Source: Myrica gale (taxonomy: Eukaryota > Streptophyta > Magnoliopsida > Fagales > Myricaceae). Taken from it: a stretch of 64,000 nucleotides of DNA. The stretch spans positions 3,053,001 to 3,117,000 of the forward strand of contig OZ005620.1 of assembly GCA_963930655.1 (NCBI GenBank), written 5' to 3'. The notes beneath the pieces are model-generated. The model had not been told where the DNA came from, searched no databases, and worked only from the letters and a program-made list of their open reading frames with translations. Positions 51,101-61,903 of the stretch are shown here, in pieces. A program made the translations under genes and the position numbers. How positions within the stretch are numbered: the first letter of the stretch is position 1; each line of letters begins with the position of its first letter.

Positions 51101-51272
51101 ACCAACCTTCATTAGTCTGGGCGTTGGTGACCACAAGGTCGAAATCTGTTCCCCTACCCAAGTGTTTGGATTCAAAAAAAATTTCTTTCAAGGTACCAAC
51201 TGAGATGAAAGGACCATCCATGGGAATTGAATCGTAATCTCTTGCACTCTTAAATTTATAATACACCGCCAT
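45130..51272 (-). CDS. PQT3L: PQT3-like E3 ubiquitin ligase (DWNN + CCHC zinc knuckle + RING/U-box)
   Basis: RBBP6-type ubiquitin ligase; Arabidopsis PQT3 negatively controls oxidative-stress tolerance through PRMT4b turnover. Fifteen exons, all in phase: 51272-51107, 50635-50539, 50289-50208, 50091-49925, 49829-49753, 49656-49591, 49269-49113, 49027-48879, 48667-48503, 48372-48076, 47839-47798, 47622-47373, 47114-46995, 46321-46246, 45753-45130; 844 aa. Domains: DWNN (residues 1-~76, MAVYYKFKSARDYDSIPMDG), a Gly/Arg-rich stretch, CCHC knuckle (VCHRCKVPGHFIQHCP, ~210-225), RING/U-box in exons 8-9 (CPLCKEV ... KCCFESFCDKCIRDH ... MCVCG, ~290-340), a Lys run (GKKKKKKKVRIP), a Gly/Met/Pro-rich part, and an Arg/Ser/His-rich tail (ERERERSKHR). 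Exon 8 was ended at AAAT/GTATGT because only that restores CIRDH. Intact. Confidence 0.95.
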
Positions 51273-53086
51273 TATAATTTTTCTTTTCTGTCCGAAAAAA
51301 TAACAACAATAGCAAAACAGGAACGAAAGCTCCAAAGAAAAAGGCCTGGAAAAGAAGGCCTAATATCAAAATTTAATCAAACTCAAATAGTACAAATTCT
51401 AAGCTCTTTCTTAATCGAACCACACAGAAGAGCTCCTTGATTCTTCTTCGGGGGCTGTTGATATCCGGAATCTCTCTCACTAGAAATCTGGGCCCTTGAG
51501 AATAGAAGTCACCAAAAACCCTTCATCAGGCAAAATTCAAAAGCGCTTAAGAAGAGCGCAGGGAATATTCCTGTCCTTCGATCACTCCAGCTTCAGCAGA
51601 AATTCACGGATCTAAGGTCAATCGAAGAAACCCTCTCTCAAAGACGAAGCAAGACCGGTTTCTCAAGTTGAACAAGAATCAGGCAACCGCACAATCACCA
51701 ATCTTCAAAATCGGCTCGGCGAGGGACGCGCCAGAAGGAAACGGGATTAGATCTGTACAGAGAAATCTCCGATTGGCGCCTTAATCAAAATCAAGTGCTC
51801 GAACACCGATTGACCGTGCGAACCCTAGTATTCAAAATCAATGACTCGAACAGCTTCTGTACATTAAAAGAAAATGAAATTTCCAAGGGAAGATCCGCGA
51901 CATCGAGGTCAAGATCACCGTGCAAAAGTATATGGGATGTTTGTTTCACCAAAATTATGGGGTCGAAATTTCCAACGAAACAAACACACTCCAAAATTTT
52001 TAACTTTTACACACCTACACTCTACTTTTCACGAACCCAATAAATACCTTAGAGATTCCCAACACAAACAAACGATATATAGTTCAGTGGGTTTTCAGAG
52101 AGTAAAACGAGGGTGTTTTTTCTCCCAGTTTTAAGGCCCCCAGAGTAACCGAGTTATAACCGGACGTTGCTAATTATAATGGTCCGAGTTCTAGCGGTTG
52201 GTTGCGTTGCACGCATAGCTCTGTGCCCAATCGCTTTGACAAGCGCGTTCTATCCACTCGTGCTTCCAATCTACGCGTTGTTTTGGATAATGCCCGCCTT
52301 TGATTTATTGTTGTTGGACTTTAAGAAACTTAGTGGGCCTGTGACAACTAGTTTGTTTTCGGAGATAACTTTCGATAGGTGTGTTTATATCTCTATATTT
52401 ATTTTTCTAGCGACCTGAAGATGTTTCTATGTTCAGGTTGTACTTGATAAGATATCTCTACGTGCGTCTGCAGTTGCTATATCATCAAATGCTTAGTTGT
52501 AACACTACTTGAGTGCCATTAGACTAGTCACGGTCATAGTTATTCAGAAAACAAAAATATTGTCCATGGTTACGTACCTCCTCCCCCAAAATTAAGAAAA
52601 ACAAAAACAGCCAGCGGCAATTTAATTATTCATTTAACCTGAAAGAAAGAGGAACTTTCTAGATCAATCGTAGGTAAACTGACAGATTAAAGGAGCCACT
52701 AATAAATTTTCTGGCTGCATTTTAGTCACATGCTAACTACTATTAGATAGAAGAGAAAACATAAAAAGACGGGAGAGAGAGAGAGAGAGAGAGAGAGAAC
52801 GAGCGGGAGATGCTGTTCACGGCAGATGAATACGTTCTATAATTTTCTGAAACAGGGCCACGGATACATCAGCATATTGACTTTGAGACTCCATCCCCTC
52901 AAAGCGTTACCCTTTTACTTCTCTCTCTTACTGTCTCTCTTTTTTCCTCCCTTGCTCTATACTCTTTCTTTCTGCCAATGCTAAAATCAAACCAACTGCA
53001 GAGGCCCAGAACTGAAAAACAGACGATACAACACGGGCTTTTAAGAAGAAATTGAAAAAAAGAAGAAGCTAAAGGACAACTATAAT
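51273..53086. other. Promoter/5' UTR of the PQT3-like gene and 3' side of the AIM24 gene
   Basis: 51273-51800 is probable 5' UTR and promoter of the minus-strand PQT3-like gene. The part nearest 53086 is the AIM24 3' UTR. A (GA)n tract lies at about 52773-52798; another, in the last AIM24 intron, at about 53250-53275. Open frames at 51795-52418 have no family similarity. Confidence 0.5.
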
Positions 53087-53248
53087 TCATACATCGGTCA
53101 AGATTAATGAAGATACAATCACAACATATGCAAGAAAAAAGAAAATGGCTATCTGAATGAAGAACTTTGGATTCTCCCTCATGTTAGGGGATGTGACAAC
53201 CCTGTAAACCAGAAAATCATTCATTGTTAAATCACAACTAGAGTACAT

Positions 53249-53279
<31 letters not shown>

Positions 53280-56200
53280 AATACCCTTAACTGATTAAAT
53301 TGAATTCACGTTGCAAAAAGACATTACCTAGCAATGCGCTGAGAGAGTCGGCGAAAGGGTAAACTCTGGATGAAGACAATGCCTGGCCCTGTTAGCACAG
53401 TTGTTACTAAGTTGTCACCCTGCAAGGTTGACAAAGACCACGTTCTTGAAAGTGGAAACAATGGATGTTCACTAAGAAAGCTATTGGTATACTGAATGAT
53501 TAACGATCAGGTCAACTTGAGGCACAAACTGGCTGGACCCAATAAATGAGAAACTTTTAGTAACTCAGAATTAACTTTTCCTAGATAATACAACTACCAA
53601 AGAGCAAGTCAACCTTATCTCTTTGGTCACAGAACCACGTGAATCTTCAATATTAGATGCAGCCATCTATGCATGAACTTCCGAACTTACCCGACCTCAA
53701 GAGAAGCATATATGTAACTATATATATCCATGATTTCCTCACTTCTAACAAAGGAAAAGTTGACCATATGAAGACTAATAATACCAGTTTTTGTTCTCTG
53801 TCTTTGCTTCATATTGTAAACTCACTACTAATTGACTGAACATCAACAAAAACAAAATCAGTTTTAATGAACAAAAAGAAAAAACAGGAAACAGAGAGTA
53901 ATATAATGGCAACAACTTACCCCAAAGACAGCTCTTCTCACAGGACCATTATTCTTGATTTGAACATTGACTGTAGTTGTCAGGGCAACAATGCAAGATA
54001 CATCAACGGCTAGAACCTCACCCACTTCAAGATTTTTCTGTACAACTAGCCAAGAGGAACCCATGAAGGATTCAGTCCAAAACAGGATTATTGAAGCTTT
54101 AATTTTGTAATCCAACCAAAAGATACAAATCAAATCAAGAAGTTAGGAGGAAAATTAAAAGAAAGACGGGGTGAGAGTGTAAAGAAAATACAAGCTCTAA
54201 TTTAGTCAACGTCTATTATTACTAAAGAATAGGGTGCCTTTGGTACTACTCTTATTTCACACGATCCAGGAACTTCCATAACATTGGCCTGATTCGGTTT
54301 GAGCAACAGATCCTGAGTGATACATCTTCGTAATGAAAATAGAGTGAAAACATAAGTTGGCTTTTATATCACGCGAGACCAAAAAGAGTTTCCTTCCCGT
54401 CTCTACATCCCGCATTTCTGTTGGTTTGGGGGATTGGGAAGAGGAGGAAAAGGAGCCGCCAGCACTTGCACGTTATTTAAATAAATAACATGTGCACAGA
54501 GCAGGACTAAAGCCTCTCTATGTTTGGTTCCAATTGCTTCCTCCACAAAGTTCCAGAGCCAAACTCTAGAAAGTCCCAGAAAGAAATTTTCTAAGCACTT
54601 GTAAATAATGCAGAAAGTTCATACCAGATCCACCTGCAAGTATGAACGCAAGCCCTTGGCCTGATAGCTTCTGTCTCAGAAATCCCTGTAAGAACATCAA
54701 CACATTACGTACCATAAAATGAAACATTTTATACATAAAGACTGCAAAATTGGGAGACCAAAGAAAGGATGCAGTCAGTCAGAATACTCCAGGAGGTGAA
54801 GAGAAAAGGAAGGAAAAAAAGGGGGGGGAGGAGTAAGAAAGAAAGAAAGAAAATAAACTATACAATTTAACAGCTGGAAGGAGCGAGGGAAGTGGGCCAT
54901 CGAAACAAGGGAACAGAAGGAGAAGGAAAAAGAAAAACCAGAAGAAAAGCACATCTCAGTCCCAGAATCATACCTCTGCACCAGTTATGATGTTACGCGC
55001 CCTCTGATCAACTGTATGACTGACCTTGACATCATTGATTGAACAAAGGAATGCATCTGGCTACAGATCAATTTTAACCAAGTTATGTTAAAGCTCAGCT
55101 ATCAGAAATAAAGAAAAGGACAAGGCTTTTACAGCATAAGAAAAGCAGCGAGCGTAAGCCACTCACTGCAAAATGGAAAATAATGGAAAAGGATTGGAAC
55201 TTAGCAGAGCAAAGAGGCAAATAGAGAAAATCAGTTGGTCCTACCTGACATAAAATCTCTCCATTAAACATGGCCAAATCAATCTGCAAAACCATGTGAG
55301 CCAAAAACATATGACATTACTACAGTTAGCTATCTCCAACAGCAAGTATGGATCATCAACAAGGAAAATGAGCAATAAAGGAAGAATCCATAGAAATTAC
55401 TAAGTGTGAAAACGAGTACCGGGAGAATTCTTGAAAGAGAGGGGGCAGCAAGGCCAACAAACCCATCACTTGGACCAGGATTATGAAAAACTATGCTACT
55501 CACACTCTTCCCAAAGAGCCACTGCCACACACCTACTTCATTTTCAGGGGCAAAAACATTCTCCATTTCAATGGACCCAGACATGAAGCACATGGAACCT
55601 ATGAATTTTTTCATATCAGTCGCAGCACAATTTAGAAACAAAGACATTGCATGATCAATAACTCTACAGAGAGATCAAACATAACTTCAATCAAGTATTG
55701 TCTGTCGAACTTAAAGCATCATCCACAGTGGAAAATAGAAGAAAACTACTTGAGAGGAGGATGAAATCAGATAAGAGTTTGAACTAATAATTTTGAAACA
55801 GCTCTCCAAGTCTTTGCCCCAAAACCAACAACCCTACTAGGTTTCTCTGACCCAGTGGTTAGATTGGGGATGCAGGCAGAAATCTAAAACCTCATGTTGA
55901 CTAGTAAGAACAGCACAGAGAAGTATTTGAACCAGTAGCCTTTCCTGAACAATATTTAGCAGGGGGTGGAGATGCAAGTCCAAATTTCAAAAAAATATGG
56001 AACTACGACAAACTGTAAACATCTCATGAATTGCTCTAAGGAAGAAAGGAGCATTTGACAATCCTGAAGAATAAACATGAACTCCAGAATATTCTGACTG
56101 ACTGCCATTATCTAACTCCTCCCTGCCCACACGGCCAAAAATATGAAAAATGAAAAAAGAAAAAGGTAGAATAATAAGCTAAAGCTTCATGTTGATTCTC

Positions 56201-59033
56201 TTTCATAGACAAAAAACAGACATCAAGTGGACACTATAGTGAACATCAATGAAGCACAACTTACCAGGTTTTGCAATAATCTTCTCTTGTTGCTTCAGCA
56301 TTATCTGATATTACAAAAAACAATAATTAAAAAACTTTTTTTTTTGATAAGTAACAATAATTAAAAAACTTAAGACAGACAAAGATACAGAAGCAGAGAA
56401 AGAAGAAAAGAGAAATATTATACACATTCAGATAATCATGAATATACCTGAACCACCTGAGCTTCACCACCCAAAATCTGGAACGGTATCACAGCATCTT
56501 GCGGACTCTACAGTAGTACCATATCATGCATGAGATTATACAGGGTATGTAACATCAGCAAAAAAGAGGTCAACGAACATCAAATATTTGCACAATTCAT
56601 TTAACGTGAGCATTCATGCTCCCATAAAAAGCAGAAACATGACCTTACACCAAGAGCAGCCACCAATATCACATGCAACCAATTTTAAGCAGAGCATTTG
56701 ATTCAATGTAGATTACACCTCACTATCAAATAGGATCTAAACACAAAAAGACAACCTACAGTAAATCTTTGCATACATGAAAATACTCTTAACTCTATAA
56801 AAAAGTTTCTGTGCACCAACAACAGTGGGAACTTATATATAAGTCCAAATCATGACTAGCCAATGCAATTTCTATGCCAAGACTTGTTGAAACTTATGTT
56901 CAAGTCTCTAGTAGGATCAGTTACCGTGGTTTCTCCTAGCACCTTCGGTTAACTGTTTCTTTTTAATATGCATTCTAGTTCTACAAAGTTTCTTTTCTTG
57001 AGAAAGCAGTGCAGAAGAGATGCGCATTTTGCAGATGGGAAAAGCTCAGAAAGTTCCAATAACCAAAATCTGAGCTGCGGTTTTAAGAAAAAGCATGATG
57101 GAAAAAAATGTAGTAGACATAGTAATGCACTTTCCTAACCCTTTTTAGGTTCTATTCTCTAGATGTATACCATTATACCACCAGTGACAATTAAGACTTC
57201 AACCATATCTATCCTGCACAACAATCAATGATATTACTGGATTATATTTGCGCGAGTTAACGCCTAAGAAAATCAAAAGGAAAAAATACCAATCAAATTA
57301 ATCCTCATTAAACTATCTCTACTTGCCAAATCGTTGGCCAAATTCCTGACATGATATCTGCTGGCAATAGTTTTTGCGTCCAATAATTACAGTGCATGAG
57401 CCCAAACCCTATAGCAACACATAGATAATTGAGAAGGCTAGGCCCTGAGGATTGGATACTATGTACTCCAGCAGGACAAGATGTCCCCATCTGGTGGAAA
57501 GATGCTAGCCTTAAGATTGATGTCTTCACCAATCTGGATACCAATATAAAGTGAATATCTATGTAGAGAAGTTGGTACACGTTGCTCCAGGCTTCCATTG
57601 AAGGCATCAAGACCACAGCACCCTAGTGGTTTTGACCACTTGGGTTTGGAGAAGGCAAGTGAAGCTTTTGCTATGCTCAAATTTTGCTACAGGAATACGA
57701 TTAGCTACTCAACATTAATAGGCTAGCCCAGGAAGGTGAAGTAACCTAAAAAAGGCACTAGTCCCCTCATCCAACATCAGGGAGGCAGGCAAATCATCAT
57801 TCTTGCTCCATTCAAATTCATGTTTATTGCTTTGGTTCACTGACTAGTATAATCAGAGTCTTCTGGTTAATAAGCACATTCTGCCGATTATCATTGCCAC
57901 TTTAGTGTTTACTTTTTTTTGCACCTCTCTCACCCTACTTCCCAATATCTGAATATATTCTTCTTTGTAAAACGAAAAATAATGATGCGTAAATTTTCCG
58001 ATTTACCTCCCTTAGCCAATTACAATTTACCTAATTGACTTACAAAAAGTATCAAGCCTAATTGACCTTCGAGAAGTATTAACCTCTCCATAGCCTGATT
58101 CAATTTGTGCACTTTGGTAAACAATCATTTGATCCTGCATCACCTCTGATTTGACACCCTTGGTGCACACAATCTTTGTTATTCCTTCTTTCTTTCATTG
58201 TCATGGCGTCCTAATGAAGTGGATCGATTGACACACATTGGATGGAGGATCTGAGGAATAAGAAGGGAGTATAATAGATAATAACATGACATCACTTGAT
58301 TGGTGCAACTTTTTTAAAGTCCAGTTGAAGTTTAATTAGGTCTAATCACAAGCAATTGTATCTTGCCCAAAAAATATGCCCACTGCTCCCATTTCGTGAA
58401 AGAAACAACTAATCATTACGGTATATCGGTATCATTCAGAAGCTTGCGATTCTTGTGATTAGGAGGGGTTGTGCTGAGTACACAGTCCCACAAAATAAAT
58501 CTATCGGAACATATGCTTAGCAAACACCTGCTTTGTGTAACTCTTGTTTGTCGGCCTCGATATCAAACTACAAGACTTATCAAGGGATGCGGACAGCTAA
58601 AAAAACAGGAATTTGCTGAGGCCACACTTCTCTGATTTGCAGAAGAAAAAGAACAGACTTGGTAAAACAATTCTACAACATGGAACCAAACTCAGCTAAT
58701 TAGCTTACAAACTTACCTCCACCAAATTAAACCCTGACTAGCAAATTGAATAACAAAACCTCAACAATGTACATAAAGAAAATCGGATCAAACGCCAAAA
58801 CCAAAGCAAAACCCTAAATTGCCATAAAAAAGAACTAGCTCCATTCGACTACTGCGATAAAGGTTCAAAATGAAACGTAAGAGTTCGATTTTCTTCAGTT
58901 TGCTAAGTTTTCTCGGAGACGGAACAAACCACGGACGAAAAGAGAGCACATATCTAGTGAATCTAGAGTGTGAATAAGGGAGTACCTGATAAACGTAAGG
59001 TTGGAAAGGCGTTGAGAAAAAAGGTGCGGCCAT
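53087..59033 (-). CDS. AIM24 family protein (DUF124), membrane-anchored
   Basis: Homologue of Arabidopsis At4g17420/At5g47420; the family has the AIM24/TRAP-like beta-sandwich fold (yeast Aim24 acts in mitochondria) and no defined reaction in plants. Ten exons, all phases consistent: 59033-58986, 56507-56448, 56304-56265, 55598-55420, 55283-55245, 55060-54974, 54685-54625, 54045-53921, 53419-53328, 53201-53087; 281 aa, normal length. Landmarks: [110 protein letters not shown] hydrophobic C-terminal segment (about residues 252-276, [20 protein letters not shown]) predicts a tail anchor. The first intron is about 2.5 kb. Intact. Confidence 0.94.
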
Positions 59034-59743
59034 GACGCGAACACAGAAGAATAGCTCAGAATTGAGAGAGATCGAACAGAACTATATCGTCCACTTTCTC
59101 TATGAAATTTTCCAATAGGCCTACATATCTGTGATCTGATCCAAAGCAGAAAAGTTCTGAGAGCTATAACCATAAGTCTTTTTTTTTCTAAATTCTATAA
59201 CTATTTAGTCTTTTTTTTTCTGAAATATAACTATTAGTCAACTAGTGAAGGCCGAAGGGGTTACGGTCCTTTTGGAGAAATCGAGTCTGCGAAACGAGGG
59301 AGATTAAATTACTAGGATAACCATCTGGACTTTGCTCCGCCGATGGAGTTCTTCAGTGGCTTTTTGGTAAGTGTGTAAGTTCAGTTGTCTTTCACTCCAT
59401 AGATTGGGTTGGAATTAGTTAGTGAAGTACACGTGGTATTTAAAATTGATGTGGCGCCTTTCTATTGGTCGTGACTCACGTAGCGACGTGTTTTAAGAAA
59501 CTACTTTCATCTTGCGCTGAGTCATCACATAAAGCTACCGTACATATGTACATTCTTGCCCAATGTACTTCGTAGTTCGTGGTATGGTAAATCTCCATTC
59601 GCTCGAAAATAAGATGAAAAGACCGTATCTGTAGGCATAATTGTGCATTTGATATCATTCACGTTTTGTTGCTCGTAAAAAAACACATCACGTGTCAACA
59701 AAAATTTTAGAAACAGAGGGTCCAAGGTGGCAAATCCTCCCGT
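59034..59743. other. Upstream region of the AIM24 gene, possible divergent promoter
   Basis: Contains the AIM24 promoter on the minus strand. On the plus strand, ATGGAGTTCTTCAGTGGCTT at 59343 is followed by a good donor (TTTTTG/GTAAGT), which looks like the first exon of a lost divergent gene. No further exons were found before the transposon at 59744. Confidence 0.35.
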
Positions 59744-60599
59744 CAGTGGCGGAACCAAGATTAAAATATATGGGTGTCGAACTTTAAAGGCCAAATGACA
59801 AAAACAAAATTCTTTTGTAATGCAAAACATTGTCTTAGAATTACAATGTCGAAAATTAAGAATTAAAAACATTAAAAATATTTAAATACATGTACCGTAA
59901 TATGTACTGCGAGAGACATATAATAAACACGAAAAAATGACTATTTTGAATCCGCGCTTCGGAGTTAACCACTTAAAATGCCAATATGACTCAAATATCA
60001 AGCAAACTGTTGGTATACAAGAGGCAAAAAAATGGAGAGTTGAATCTAAGCCTGTCTAGCATATCACACTGGCCAGCCAAAATTTGCAAGCCATGTAGCA
60101 ATTTATGGATTCCCCAATCCTTATAACTTGATTTAGAAAGAAATTATCACAACAAATCCCTTTCTTAGCGTTTAAAGTTTCTATTATGAATTAAGATCAC
60201 ATTCTTTACGGTAAGTGTGAAAATATGAGTGAACTATACAGGAACTTCCTGCACTTGGACAATCAATTTACTTCAACTAGAATAGTTTACTGGAGATACA
60301 GGAATAAGTAAGAGACTAAGATTGGTACCACTTTTTTACATGAGGAGTCACTGTCCAACAACCTGAAATTAAAAATGTAAGGCGGTGTCATTAAATAATC
60401 ATCATTAAACGTCAAACTTAAAACAATATCCAAAGTCATATAATAAAGACAACAAACATATAAAGTAATGATCTAGATGTATTATAAAATAACTTTAAAC
60501 AAATGCAAGCAACATCTGAGTCTAACAACACAAAATGGAGAAACAGTGGACTTTGTTTACTTATGACTAGTTAAGGTCATTTTGGCCAGGTACAAGTGA

Positions 60600-60853
60600 C
60601 TTGCTTAATCTGGATCATTAGAGCGTGAAGGCTTTTGTCCTTAATGCGGCGTTGGTTTTGGACAACATTTGGCATGCTAGGAACCTTCTCGTTCATCAAC
60701 AGGTTATGTGGTGGTGGGTAAGATCATTGCTAGTCTTCGTAGGCTTTATGCTTTTTTTTGTGATTTTCAAATATATCTGAAGGTGTGATATGCATGGTTG
60801 GCTTTGATCTTTTTTTATTGGAGGTTCGTTTTCAGCAAAAAAAAAAAAGACAC
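60600..60853 (+). mobile_element. LINE 3' fragment inside the Tip100-type element
   Basis: Reads AFVLNAALVLDNIWHARNLL and VHQQVMWWW, resembling the linker between the zinc-binding and RNase H parts of plant L1 elements, and ends in a 13-base A run (about 60838-60850). Too short and decayed for full classification. Confidence 0.45.
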
Positions 60854-61097
60854 CTTGTTGGACCAACAAAGGGAGAGAAAAAGAATTAGAAAAACGCCTC
60901 CAGGACCAGATACCTAAGTCATTATCATATGCACGTGTACGAAAGGTTAATTCACCGTGTGTTGTCCCTCCATTCCCTGAGAGAGCAGTGAGCGCGTGTG
61001 GATAAGAGTCCCCTCGGACTTCCACGATGTTATCTACCTCGCAATTCATATAAAACGCAGAAGCCCGTTGATGACAGAGTTGCAGAGAAGCTGTAAA

Positions 61098-61377
61098 ATG
61101 GAGGTCGATATGTCTCTAAACGATTTGGTTCGGCTTCCCTTTGAATACGAGAACAAGCGAAGATGGGTTAGTCAAGCATTCACTTTCGTCCTCTACTAGA
61201 ACGATTCAAAGGCCTCATCAGAGGCAGAAGAACATATTTGTGGTTCAAGCGAAGGGAAAGAAAGGAATGCAAGCTCGTCAGTTTCAGAGGCCTACTCCTC
61301 TTGCCTTGCCCAAGATTGAAGACGATGGCAACCCCAACTTTTTGATCTTCATCCGTATGGCCAATGTGTGTTATCTG
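61098..61377 (+). pseudogene. HHL1: HHL1 (At1g67700-like) first-exon fragment
   Basis: Resembles the first exon of the thylakoid protein HHL1, which protects photosystem II in high light. Seen: start MEVDMSLNDLVRLPF at 61098, a 1-base frame change near 61140, then NTRTSEDGLVKHSL, KNIFVVQAKGKKGMQARQFQ and LPKIEDDGNPNFLIFIRMAN, with a donor-like GT/GTGTTATC at 61377. Intron 1 seems to begin but no second exon (YLWYP...) follows. Some of the 5' leader may be included (from about 60960). Lying between transposon ends, it looks like captured host DNA. Family name is from memory of the conserved KKGMQARQFQRP and KIEDDGNP motifs. Confidence 0.65.
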
Positions 61378-61903
61378 TCTTCCCTTGAGCTCTTGATTAC
61401 TATGTCTTTATGTCTCTTTTTTTGTTATAAACAAAATTTCCAAGTAGAATTTTTTAATTTCTCTTTGGTTGTTAGAATACCGTCGGGAAGATAAGAGTTT
61501 TGATTTTGGTCTTGCCTGATTATATTGGTTGGTGGCACTGGTACGCTCAACGAAGTGAAATTTATTCTTTTTGAGGTCCCAATTTGATGAGTTTTCAATG
61601 CACAAATGTTGACTTCTTTTCGATTCTCCTTTTGCAACCAAAAGGGGCATACTTGTTTTATCTGTTGGGCTAGACCGTTATGTAGATACTTTCTTTTTTC
61701 GGGGCCAATAAAATCCGAATTATCAGATGCTTTCATCTAAGAAATGGATCCCGTTGTAGTTGGCCTGGGCTGAGCCTAATGGGTGTCGGCCTAGGCCAAC
61801 TTATTTAAAAAGAATAATAAAAAAATAAAAAACACATGTAATTTTTTTTTTTGGGTTGAAGGGTATCAGCCGATACCCTTCGCACCCCCTCCCTCCGCCA
61901 CTG

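Larger units (their letters stand above)
59744..61903. mobile_element. 2.16-kb Tip100-type hAT element carrying gene fragments (copy 2)
   Basis: Ends CAGTGGCGGAACCAAG and CAGTGGCGGAGGGAGG (reverse complement of the right end). Flanking 8-mers CCTCCCGT (59736-59743) and CCTCCAGT (61904-61911) match at 7 of 8 bases, consistent with a slightly decayed target-site duplication. Left 150 bp and the right-end hairpin GGGTATCAGCCGATACCC (61861-61878) are shared with the copy at 9345-10376. The extra ~1.1 kb in this copy holds a LINE 3' fragment and an HHL1 first exon. No transposase. Confidence 0.75.
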
